Assembly: GCA_046714215.1 (NCBI GenBank)
Contig: JBKKBM010000071.1
Location: forward strand, 1 to 18,031
Length of the DNA: 18,031 nt
Reading direction: 5' to 3'
From: DATLCI01 sp046714215
Lineage (GTDB): Bacteria > Acidobacteriota > Terriglobia > Terriglobales > Acidobacteriaceae
The position numbers and the translations under genes were made by a program. How positions within the stretch are numbered: the stretch's first letter is position 1; every line of letters starts with the position of its first letter. Positions 7,058 to 14,138 of this stretch are shown piece after piece. The notes under the pieces are model-generated. The model searched no databases, was not told the DNA's origin, and was given only the letters and a program-made list of their open reading frames with translations.

Positions 7058-7244
7058 GATTCATCCCCACTAGTCCCGGAAGGGAGCACGCCCACCTCGG
7101 CTGACAGAGACATTTGTGCCCATGTATCGTGGCGAAACCACCAGGCCAGGGGCAAAAACCGGGGCCAACCTGAACAAGTCTGGTTAATGCCTGATTTCAA
7201 CGATTTAAGGCACAATACCGCCAGAACTTCAGGGACGAGAACCG
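7058..7244. other. divergent intergenic region between PilZ and MBL-fold units
   Basis: This 187-bp region separates the two divergent small ORFs and must hold the promoters of both units if those ORFs are transcribed. I see no convincing -35/-10 pair and no long palindrome. Counting from 6849 to 7426, no well-supported gene is present. Confidence 0.4.
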
Positions 7245-7436
7245 GTGTCGTATACTGCTTTCGACCTCCTAAATAGGGTTGCGGCCGGGGAACGGGTTCC
7301 CTTCGCTGGCACCGTGCGATATAGTGTCCCGTTCACTGGAACAGCTCTATCGTATGACCTGGAGGGTACCCTGCCAGGCGCTCAATCAACCGGGCCTCTG
7401 GCCCTGACAGGAACGGGGATCGACCGATGCTGCTGA
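7245..7436 (+). CDS. possible small ORF or structured leader ahead of the MBL-fold gene (doubtful)
   Basis: A 63-codon frame starts at GTG with AGGGACGAG a few bases upstream, which is a plausible ribosome site, and its stop overlaps the start of the MBL gene by ten bases. Its third-position GC is intermediate and the product resembles nothing I know. The same DNA carries palindromes that would fold in RNA: GGGAAC/GTTCCC at 7288-7301, AGGGTACCCT at 7363-7372, and GGGCC/GGCCC at 7392-7404. TATACT at 7251-7256 could instead be a -10 box. In that case the region would be a structured 5' leader of about 165 bases and not a gene. Confidence 0.3.
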   Translation: MSYTAFDLLNRVAAGERVPFAGTVRYSVPFTGTALSYDLEGTLPGAQSTGPLALTGTGIDRCC

Positions 7437-8245
7437 GATTCTGGGGTGTGCGGGGTTCTACGCCAACACCTCAGTCAGAAAACTTGCGCTACGGAGGTAA
7501 TACCTCCTGCGTCGAAGTGCGCATCAACGGTCAGATCTACGTCTTCGACTGCGGCACCGGCTTCCGCAACCTGGGCAAGCAGATGTTGAAGGAGCAGAAC
7601 GGTAAGCCGATCCACGCTCACATCTTCCTTTCGCACTTTCATTGGGACCACATCCAGGGCATCCCCTTTTTCACCCCGCTCTACACCAATCCTGACAATT
7701 ACTTTTTCTTTCATTCTTCCAGCCGCAGCCGCGGCCTGCAGCGCGCCATCGAAGAGCAGATGTCTGACCCTTATTTCCCGGTGGACATGACTGAGATGGC
7801 AGCGCATCGCAATTTTTATGACATCGAGGAAGACCGCATCGCCTTTGACGATTGCGTCATCCAGTCGATGTGGCTCAACCATCCCCAGGGCTGTCTCGGC
7901 TTCCGCATCGAGACCGATGATAAGGTCATCGTCTATGCCACGGACAATGAACCGGGCCATCCCGTCTTTGACAAGAATGTGCGGAAGCTGGCCGAAGGCG
8001 CAGACGTCCTCATCTACGACGCCCAGTACCTACCGGAAGAATATGCCGCGGCCAAACGCGGCTGGGGGCACAGCCACTGGCGCGAGGCGGTCAACATCGT
8101 GATGGAAAGCGGCGCCAAAGAATTGATCCTCTTTCACCATGATCCTGACCATAACGATGCCTGCATCGATTCCATCGTGACCAAGGCGCGCGAGTACTAT
8201 CCAAAAGTCCGCGCCGCCTCGGAAGGTATGGAGATCCAACTCTGA
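7427..8245 (+). CDS. MBL-fold metallo-hydrolase (cyclic phosphodiesterase-like)
   Basis: This 272-residue protein is a single metallo-beta-lactamase fold domain. The signature SHFHWDHIQG supplies H70, H72, D74 and H75. Further probable metal ligands are H152 (WLNHPQG), D173 (YATDNEP) and H238 (LFHHDP), so the two-metal site appears complete. The N-terminal FWGVRGSTPTP and GGNTSCVEV segments are typical of the COG1235-like branch, which includes phosphoribosyl cyclic phosphate phosphodiesterase (PhnP) and tRNase Z-like enzymes. The long insert with GWGHSHWREAV also fits that branch. A phosphodiester or cyclic nucleotide substrate is therefore likely but not established; no phn genes are present. 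ATG 7427 follows GGGGATCG and overlaps a doubtful upstream ORF. The next gene is 211 bp away with its own leader. Confidence 0.85.
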   Translation: MLLRFWGVRGSTPTPQSENLRYGGNTSCVEVRINGQIYVFDCGTGFRNLGKQMLKEQNGKPIHAHIFLSHFHWDHIQGIPFFTPLYTNPDNYFFFHSSSRSRGLQRAIEEQMSDPYFPVDMTEMAAHRNFYDIEEDRIAFDDCVIQSMWLNHPQGCLGFRIETDDKVIVYATDNEPGHPVFDKNVRKLAEGADVLIYDAQYLPEEYAAAKRGWGHSHWREAVNIVMESGAKELILFHHDPDHNDACIDSIVTKAREYYPKVRAASEGMEIQL

Positions 8246-8456
8246 AGCCCAGCGCCTAAGCCCTCTGGTTCCACATGTCCCGCCCCTGACCCAGCACCCG
8301 CGACCTGACTATCGGCCCCGGCCCGCTTTCCGGTATACTTTTCGTTCGGCCTGCGAGCGATGTCCTCCCTTGGGTACCCCCGCTCATGCTGGAGCCGCTG
8401 CTACCTCTGACGGGAAGGCGCGCCAATCTGATAGTTCTCCGGAGTCAATACCTTTT

Positions 8457-9719
8457 ATGACCGTTGCCACTGACAAAGAACTGAATCCTTGGGAAGCACA
8501 AGCCACCCGTTTTGATTTTGCCGCGCAAAAACTCAACCTCGACCAGGGTCTATGGAAGATTCTGCGATACCCGGCCCGCGAGATCATCGTCCACATCCCG
8601 GTGGGCATGGACGATGGTAGCCTCGAAGTATTCACCGGCTTCCGCGTGCAGCATTCCATCGCCCGCGGCCCCGCCAAGGGCGGCGTACGCTATTCCCCTG
8701 ATGTGAACCTCGACGAAGTCCGTGCGCTGGCTTCCTGGATGACCTGGAAGTGCGCGGTGGTCAATATCCCCTTCGGCGGCGCCAAGGGTGGAGTCATCTG
8801 CGATCCCAAGAAACTTTCGCAGGTCGAGCTGGAAAAGATCACCCGCCGTTACACCGCGGAGCTGGTCGAGTTCATCGGCCCGGAGAAGGACGTACCCGCG
8901 CCCGACATGGGCACCAACGAACAGACCATGGCGTGGATGATGGACACCTTCTCCATGCACATGCGCCAGACCGTGACCGCGGTGGTCACGGGGAAGCCAC
9001 TGAACATCGGCGGGTCACGCGGACGCCGTGAGGCCACCGGCCGCGGCGTGCTCATCGTCTGCGATGAAGCTCTCAAGAAGTTGAACATGCAGCGCGAGGG
9101 TACCCGCGTGATCGTGCAGGGCTTCGGCAACGTGGGCTCCAATGCCGCCCAGCTCATGGCCCGCGCCGGCTACAAAGTCATCGGCATCGGGGAATGGGAC
9201 GGCGGCCTCTACAACAAGAATGGCATCAACATCGACGAATTAGTGGAGTTCCGTCAGCGCAACGGCACCATCACCGGCTTCCCCGGCGCCGAAGCGCACG
9301 GCAACCAGGACCTGCTGGTCACCGATTGCGACATCCTGGCGCCCTGCGCCACCGAAAACGTGATCACGAGCAAGAATGCCGCCCAGATAAAGGCCAAGAT
9401 CATCGCCGAGGGCGCGAATGGTCCCACGACCTCTGTGGCCGACGAGATCCTCGGCGACAAGGGCGTCTTCATCATCCCTGACATCCTTGCGAATGCCGGT
9501 GGCGTGACTGCTTCCTACTTCGAGTGGGTGCAGGACCGCCAGGGCTACTTCTGGAAGGAATCCGTCGTCAACGAACAATTGAAAAACATCCTGCAAGATT
9601 CGTTCGACGCGGTGGTGCAGTATGCCGAGACCCACGGAGTGAACAACCGCATCGCGGCCTACATGCTGGCCATCGACCGGGTGGCGTTCACCATCAAGCA
9701 GCGCGGCATCTACGCGTAA
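8457..9719 (+). CDS. gdhA: Glu/Leu/Phe/Val dehydrogenase, probable glutamate dehydrogenase
   Basis: This 420-residue enzyme would interconvert glutamate and 2-oxoglutarate plus ammonia with NAD(P), linking nitrogen and carbon metabolism in the cytoplasm. Substrate-site residues are recognisable: K74 in GPAKGGVRYS, K98 in TWKCAV, the catalytic K110 in PFGGAKGG, and D150 in PAPDMGTNEQ. The Rossmann domain has GFGNVG (222-227), and E246 (IGEWDG) sits at the cofactor-discriminating end of the second strand. The length and the C-terminal KQRGIYA match the shorter hexameric class. I choose ATG 8457 (MTVATDKELN), with GGAG at 8441-8444, over an in-frame TTG at 8370 whose extra 29 residues look non-conserved. 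TATACT at 8334-8339 may be the -10 box. A strong terminator follows. The enzyme class is secure; cofactor preference is open. Confidence 0.92.
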   Translation: MTVATDKELNPWEAQATRFDFAAQKLNLDQGLWKILRYPAREIIVHIPVGMDDGSLEVFTGFRVQHSIARGPAKGGVRYSPDVNLDEVRALASWMTWKCAVVNIPFGGAKGGVICDPKKLSQVELEKITRRYTAELVEFIGPEKDVPAPDMGTNEQTMAWMMDTFSMHMRQTVTAVVTGKPLNIGGSRGRREATGRGVLIVCDEALKKLNMQREGTRVIVQGFGNVGSNAAQLMARAGYKVIGIGEWDGGLYNKNGINIDELVEFRQRNGTITGFPGAEAHGNQDLLVTDCDILAPCATENVITSKNAAQIKAKIIAEGANGPTTSVADEILGDKGVFIIPDILANAGGVTASYFEWVQDRQGYFWKESVVNEQLKNILQDSFDAVVQYAETHGVNNRIAAYMLAIDRVAFTIKQRGIYA

Positions 9720-9737
9720 TCAGACGATTTGGTCCGC

Positions 9738-9767
9738 AGGGCCACCGCGAGGCGGCCCTTTTTTCTT
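9738..9767 (+). terminator. intrinsic terminator of the glutamate dehydrogenase gene
   Basis: AGGGCC (9738-9743) pairs with GGCCCT (9754-9759), continued by CC/GG around a GCGA loop with one internal A-C mismatch. It is followed at once by a run of six T's. It lies about 20 bp after the stop codon, so the downstream thioesterase gene probably has its own transcription start or relies on readthrough. Confidence 0.85.
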
Positions 9768-9803
9768 GAATCCTTCCGCTGGGCGGAGCGTCTCAAAGGG
9801 ACT

Positions 9804-10280
9804 ATGTCTCAACCTGCACCCATCCACTACGGCCTGATCGACCCCAAAGTCGCCATAACCATGTCCGGCATGGAATTGCTCGCAGCCATCATCGCGGGGA
9901 AACTGCCGGCGCCGCCCATCGCCCGAACCTTGAATTACGGGCTGGTGGAGGTAGAGCCCGGACACGCCGTCTTTGCCGGCACCCCGACCCTTGACCACTA
10001 CAATCCTCTGGCTACCGTCCACGGCGGATACGTCGCCACTTTACTGGACAGCGCCATGGGTTGCGCCGTCCACTCCAAGCTCGCTGCCGGACAGTCCTAC
10101 ACCACGCTCGAATTCAAGGTGAACTTCGTGCGCCCGGTGCTCGATACCACGGGCGAGGTCCGCGCTGAGGGGACCCTCATCCACTTCGGCAAGCGCAGCG
10201 CTACGGCGGAAGGCAAACTGCTGGATGCGGCGGGCAAAGTCTACGCGCACGCGACCACGACCTGCCTGATCTTCGCTTAA
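9804..10280 (+). CDS. PaaI-family hotdog thioesterase
   Basis: This 158-residue protein is a single hotdog-fold domain of the PaaI thioesterase type, which hydrolyses acyl- or aryl-CoA thioesters in the cytoplasm. The diagnostic segment NPLATVHGGYVATLLDSAMG contains N67, H73-G74-G75 and D82. The HGG turn normally forms the oxyanion site, and D82 is the probable catalytic acid at the start of the long helix. The later VNFVRPV and TEGKLLDAAGKVYAHATTT-like strands complete the fold. The frame continues 25 codons upstream through the preceding terminator, so ATG 9804, with AAAGGG immediately before it, is the sensible start. The substrate is unknown. No phenylacetate genes are present in the window, so a role in that pathway is not supported. 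Confidence 0.85.
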   Translation: MSQPAPIHYGLIDPKVAITMSGMELLAAIIAGKLPAPPIARTLNYGLVEVEPGHAVFAGTPTLDHYNPLATVHGGYVATLLDSAMGCAVHSKLAAGQSYTTLEFKVNFVRPVLDTTGEVRAEGTLIHFGKRSATAEGKLLDAAGKVYAHATTTCLIFA

Positions 10281-10345
10281 CCTTACCTAGTCTGACGACC
10301 GCTCGGTTAAGATGACAGCGAAACTGCCGCGCTAAGGAAACCTCC

Positions 10346-11998
10346 ATGAGATCAGCTCACCGCATCTACGTCCTCGCATTCTTGTCATTCGCCTCCATCG
10401 CTTTGGGCCAGACCAAGGCCGCGGACCCCGCCGTGGAAGCAGGCAAACGCTGGTGGGCGCACATCCAATACCTGGCTGATGACAAGCTGGAAGGACGCGA
10501 CGTCGGCACTGAGGGCTTTCAAAAGGCAGCCGACTATGTGGCCGCTCGTTACAAGGCCTATGGCCTAGTCCCCGCCGGTGCTGCGATGGGCACGGATGGC
10601 AAAGCCGGTGGGAGCTATTTCCAGCCGGTGAGATTCGACGTCCAAAAGCTTGTCCCGGGGCAGACGTCGGTCACGCTGGTGCGCGATGGCAAACCGCAAC
10701 CACTCTCCCTCTTGGAAGACATGTTGGTTAGCGCCAGCGTCCCCCAGCCGCGGCAGATCTCGGCGCTTCTGGTCTTTATTGGCTACGGCCTCCATATCCC
10801 TGAGGCAAAGTTTGACGACTTCAAGGGCGAAGACCTGAAAGGCAAGATTATCGTCTACCTGAATGGTGGACCGGCTGATATCTCCGGGCCGCTGAAATCC
10901 AATGCGCGCGCGGGCGAAGAGTTCTGGAAGACAGCGGAAGCGGCGGGGGCGGTCGGACGGATCTCCATCGCGAATCCCAAATCCATGGACATTCCGTGGG
11001 CGCGCTCGGTCGCTAATGCCACGGGAATGGGCATGTGGCTCTCTGACCCAGTCCAGCAGGACGTGAAGTCTCCGAAGTTTTCCGCCGCATTCAATCCCGC
11101 GCGCGCGGATCTGCTGCTCGCGGGCACGGGACACACCATGGCAGAACTGCTGGCCTTGGCCGACGCGGGCAAGCCGCTTCCCCACTTCGCTATTCCCGGC
11201 ACCATGGAAGCCAAGATCACCGGTGTGATCACCCATGTGGATTCCATGAATGTGGTGGGGATTTTGCCCGGCGCCGACCGCAGACTGAAAAGCGAATACA
11301 TAGTGCTTTCCGCGCATCTCGACCATCTGGGCAAACGTACTCCACGCGGGGGCGAAACCGGGGGCGACACCATATTCAACGGTGCCATGGACGACGCCTC
11401 CGGCATCGCCACCATCCTCGAGGTCGCGCGCGCCCTGCATGATTCCCGCACCAAGCTGAAGCGTTCCGTCATTTTTCTCGCCGTGACGGCGGAGGAAAAA
11501 GGGCTCTTAGGCTCCCGCTACTACGCCGCCCATCCAACGGTGCCGCAGCCATCCATCGTCGCCGATATCAACATTGATATGTTCCTTCCCTTGCATCCGC
11601 TGCGGGTTCTTACCATTCAAGGACTGGAAGAATCTACGCTTGGCGACGACGTTCGCAAGGTGGCTGCGAAAATCAATGTTGGCGTCCAAAAAGATCCCGA
11701 GCCCGATCGCAACGCATTCATCCGCAGCGATCAGTACAGTTTTATTCGCACCGGAATTCCGGCTCTCGCCTTCAAATTCGGCTTTGCGCCCGGCTCACCC
11801 GAAGAAAAACTCCAGAAAGACTGGCGCACGCAGCGCTATCACGCCCTCTCGGACGACTTGCAGCAGCCCATCGACCTGGAAGGTGCGGGCCGCTTCAACT
11901 GGTTGCTCACCGGGCTGACGCAGTCCGTCGCGAACAATCCCCAGCGCCCCCAATGGAAAGAGAGCAGCTTCTTCCGGCGCTTCGCGCAGAAAAATTGA
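10346..11998 (+). CDS. secreted M28-family metallopeptidase (aminopeptidase-like)
   Basis: This 550-residue protein has a signal peptide (residues 1-21, ending ALG before QTKA) and is likely periplasmic or secreted. The zinc peptidase core spans about 300-530. H324 (SAHLDHLG), bridging D349 (NGAMDDASG), catalytic E383 with ligand E384 (TAEEKG), D411 (NIDMF) and H499 (YHALSDD) match the two-zinc site of family M28. Residues of about 110-300 look like an inserted PA-type domain (LLVFIGYG, LKGKIIVYLNG). M28 enzymes release N-terminal amino acids or dipeptides, and related members include glutaminyl cyclases. The preserved catalytic residues favour peptidase activity. The start is well defined by AAGGA, seven bases before the ATG. 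Gene order suggests an independent unit for peptide scavenging. The exact specificity cannot be judged. Confidence 0.9.
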   Translation: MRSAHRIYVLAFLSFASIALGQTKAADPAVEAGKRWWAHIQYLADDKLEGRDVGTEGFQKAADYVAARYKAYGLVPAGAAMGTDGKAGGSYFQPVRFDVQKLVPGQTSVTLVRDGKPQPLSLLEDMLVSASVPQPRQISALLVFIGYGLHIPEAKFDDFKGEDLKGKIIVYLNGGPADISGPLKSNARAGEEFWKTAEAAGAVGRISIANPKSMDIPWARSVANATGMGMWLSDPVQQDVKSPKFSAAFNPARADLLLAGTGHTMAELLALADAGKPLPHFAIPGTMEAKITGVITHVDSMNVVGILPGADRRLKSEYIVLSAHLDHLGKRTPRGGETGGDTIFNGAMDDASGIATILEVARALHDSRTKLKRSVIFLAVTAEEKGLLGSRYYAAHPTVPQPSIVADINIDMFLPLHPLRVLTIQGLEESTLGDDVRKVAAKINVGVQKDPEPDRNAFIRSDQYSFIRTGIPALAFKFGFAPGSPEEKLQKDWRTQRYHALSDDLQQPIDLEGAGRFNWLLTGLTQSVANNPQRPQWKESSFFRRFAQKN

Positions 11999-12010
11999 TG
12001 TACATCACCG

Positions 12011-12040
12011 TTGACGGGTACATTGCGTCCGCACTAACAT
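12011..12040 (+). promoter_or_regulatory. promoter of the DUF418 gene, predicted leaderless
   Basis: TTGACG (12011-12016) and TAACAT (12035-12040) are separated by 18 bp. The ATG at 12050 is only nine bases after the -10 box, so transcription should start within a few bases of it. No Shine-Dalgarno sequence is present. Confidence 0.5.
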
Positions 12041-12049
12041 GCGCGCAGT

Positions 12050-13333
12050 ATGTCCACTACAACTCTGCCCATCCTCGACGCCTCGGCGTCCATCATCCGG
12101 CCGGTCGCGGCCCCGGAACGCGTCCACACCATCGACCTGCTCCGCGGATGGGCGCTCTTCGGCATCCTCATGGTCAACATGGAAATCTTCGCCTGGCCCT
12201 TGAGTTTCATGTTCTTTCCTCAGACCTGGTCGAACCCCTGGGACACCGCCATGGAGAATGCAGTGAGGATCTTTGCCCAAGGCAAGTTCTATACGCTTTT
12301 CTCCACACTCTTCGGCCTGGGCTTCAGCTTCTTCCTGTTAAAAGGAGAGCGCGCCGGCATGAGCGCGCTGGGGACGTACGCCCGCCGCATCCTGGTGCTG
12401 CTGGCCATCGGCGCCATCCACGCCTACCTCATCTGGATGGGCGACATCCTCTTCGTCTACGCGCTGGTCGCGTGGCCGCTGCTGCTCTTCCGTAAAGCCA
12501 AACCAAAGACGCTGCTCATCTGGGCGTCCATCCTCCTGCTGTCATCGGTCTTCATGATGCTTGCCGGCGCGATCGCCAAGGCTACCGACGCCAAGGCCGC
12601 GGCGAAGATCCAAAAGGATTCGCAAGAGAATACGGCACGGTTCAACCGCATGGCGGAGTCGGCCTTTCGCGTCTATCCCTCCGGCACCTTTGCGGAAGTC
12701 ACCCGCCAGCGTGCCTGGGAATTTAATTCCGTGTTCGGCTTCATGGTCTTTTTCGCACCCGGCATCCTGGCCATGTTCCTGATGGGCCTGTACATCGGAC
12801 GCAAAGGGTATCTCCACCATGCGGCCCAACATCTTCCGCTCTTCCGTAAGGTGATGATCGGGGGCGCGCTCATCGGGATCCCCGCCAGCATTTACGCCGA
12901 CTGGGCCAGGCATGGTACTGACATGATGGGACCATCGTTCACCGGGGCGGGCATCGCCGCCGCTGGCGCCTTCGGTAATCCGGCGTTGAGCTATGCCTAC
13001 GCGGCGGCGCTGGTGCTGCTTTATCACCGGACGGGTTGGGCGGCGCGCCTGCATCCTGTGGTCTGCGCCGGACGCATGGCTCTTACCAATTACCTGATGC
13101 AGTCCCTCATCTGCACGTTCATCTTCTACAGCCACGGACTCGGAAAATACGGCAAGATCGGCCCCGCGTATCTGCCCTTGATCGTCGTCGCCATCTATGC
13201 CGTGGAACTAATGTGGAGCCCGTGGTGGCTGCAGCGCTTCCAGTTCGGCCCGGCGGAGTGGCTCTGGCGCACCCTGACCTACGGCAAGGCGCAACCCATG
13301 CGGATCACGCCTGGCTCAGCGGCGGTGGCCTGA
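12050..13333 (+). CDS. DUF418 (YeiB-like) integral membrane protein
   Basis: This 427-residue protein has about eight to ten hydrophobic segments. The N-terminal IDLLRGWALFGILMVN (residues 28-43) is the typical opening of the DUF418/YeiB family. The C-terminal part, AGRMALTNYLMQS followed by YGKIGPAYLP and a FGPAEWLWRTLTYGK ending, matches the DUF418 domain itself. The family is related to membrane acyltransferases and DUF1624-type proteins and is often annotated as a possible transporter. Its biochemical function is not established, and I do not assign one. A soluble charged stretch around residues 180-225 lies between helices. The gene has a good promoter ending nine bases before the ATG. 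It stands 46 bp upstream of pgsA, which has its own -10 box. Confidence 0.87.
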   Translation: MSTTTLPILDASASIIRPVAAPERVHTIDLLRGWALFGILMVNMEIFAWPLSFMFFPQTWSNPWDTAMENAVRIFAQGKFYTLFSTLFGLGFSFFLLKGERAGMSALGTYARRILVLLAIGAIHAYLIWMGDILFVYALVAWPLLLFRKAKPKTLLIWASILLLSSVFMMLAGAIAKATDAKAAAKIQKDSQENTARFNRMAESAFRVYPSGTFAEVTRQRAWEFNSVFGFMVFFAPGILAMFLMGLYIGRKGYLHHAAQHLPLFRKVMIGGALIGIPASIYADWARHGTDMMGPSFTGAGIAAAGAFGNPALSYAYAAALVLLYHRTGWAARLHPVVCAGRMALTNYLMQSLICTFIFYSHGLGKYGKIGPAYLPLIVVAIYAVELMWSPWWLQRFQFGPAEWLWRTLTYGKAQPMRITPGSAAVA

Positions 13334-13364
13334 GGTCGTTTATCCCCAGATGAACTCCCGGTTC

Positions 13365-13382
13365 TATAATCGAATCTGAGTG
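13365..13382 (+). promoter_or_regulatory. perfect -10 box immediately before the pgsA GTG start
   Basis: TATAAT at 13365-13370 is a consensus -10 element ending nine bases before GTG 13380. A transcript starting about seven bases after it would begin two or three bases from the start codon. There is no Shine-Dalgarno sequence and no recognisable -35 element. Confidence 0.5.
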
Positions 13383-14081
13383 AACCTTCCCAACTACCTC
13401 ACGCTCAGCCGAATCGCCAGCGTCCCGGTACTCATCTGGCTGCTTTCTCCCAAGCTGCCATGGTTCGCGGAGCTGTTGGGCATGGACTTTCTGCTGCGCC
13501 CCGGGATGCCGGAGATATTGGCCGCGGGTCTCTTCATCCTGGCCTCCATCACCGACGGGCTCGATGGCTATCTCGCCCGCCGCCGCAACCAGGTCACCAC
13601 GCTCGGCATGCTACTGGATCCGCTCGCCGACAAACTGATGGTCGCCGGCACTTTTATCGCGTTGGTGCAGTTCAATCCCAACATCGTGCCCGCCTGGATC
13701 GCGGTGCTGGTGATCGCCCGCGAATTCCTGGTCAGTGGTTTGCGCTCCATCGCCTCGTCCGAGGGCTTCACCATCGAGGCCAGCGACTTGGGTAAATTCA
13801 AGATGGTGGTACAGATCGTGGCCATCGTGGCCGCCATCCTTCACCATCGATGGGTCACGCTGGAGTTCGGTTTCTTCCACATGGATGTGGAGATCATCGC
13901 GCGCACGGCCATGTGGTTCATGGTGGGCATCTCGTTGACCTCGGCCGCCGACTACTTCATCGCCTTCTGGCAGAAGATCGATCGCAGCGTGCAGAAGACG
14001 CAGCGCCGTCCGTTCGTGCTCAGCCGCCGCAAACGAGCGGCTGCGGAAACGCCGGCTGTCGTCCCCGAAAAAGCCGAGTGA
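13380..14081 (+). CDS. pgsA: CDP-diacylglycerol--glycerol-3-phosphate 3-phosphatidyltransferase
   Basis: This 233-residue membrane enzyme would transfer a phosphatidyl group from CDP-diacylglycerol to glycerol-3-phosphate. That is the committed step to phosphatidylglycerol and cardiolipin. The CDP-alcohol phosphotransferase signature is complete: D59, D62-G63, A66-R67, G76, D80 and D84, within ITDGLDGYLARRR and GMLLDPLADK. Several membrane helices surround it. The protein ends in a basic tail of about 30 residues (RSVQKTQRR, SRRKR) that is probably cytoplasmic and is longer than in many homologues. NLPNYLTLSRI at the start is typical of PgsA and supports the GTG 13380 start, even though no ribosome site is present. 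The substrate assignment to glycerol-3-phosphate rests on overall resemblance. It ends at a bidirectional terminator. Confidence 0.88.
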   Translation: MNLPNYLTLSRIASVPVLIWLLSPKLPWFAELLGMDFLLRPGMPEILAAGLFILASITDGLDGYLARRRNQVTTLGMLLDPLADKLMVAGTFIALVQFNPNIVPAWIAVLVIAREFLVSGLRSIASSEGFTIEASDLGKFKMVVQIVAIVAAILHHRWVTLEFGFFHMDVEIIARTAMWFMVGISLTSAADYFIAFWQKIDRSVQKTQRRPFVLSRRKRAAAETPAVVPEKAE

Positions 14082-14092
14082 CTCCGCGCCAT

Positions 14093-14124
14093 AAAAAAGG
14101 CCTCCGTCACCGGAGGCCTTTTTT
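14093..14124. terminator. bidirectional intrinsic terminator between pgsA and the OmpA-like gene
   Basis: A perfect inverted repeat has six A's (14093-14098), GGCCTCCG (14099-14106), a TCAC loop, CGGAGGCC (14111-14118) and six T's. Read from either strand it gives a GC-rich hairpin followed by a U-run, so it can stop both convergent genes. Confidence 0.93.
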
Positions 14125-14138
14125 AGTTAAGTTAACAC

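Noticed and set aside
8370..8456. Upstream TTG start for glutamate dehydrogenase
   Set aside because: The extra 29 residues are low-complexity. The enzyme family starts near MTVATDKELNPW, and GGAG lies upstream of ATG 8457.
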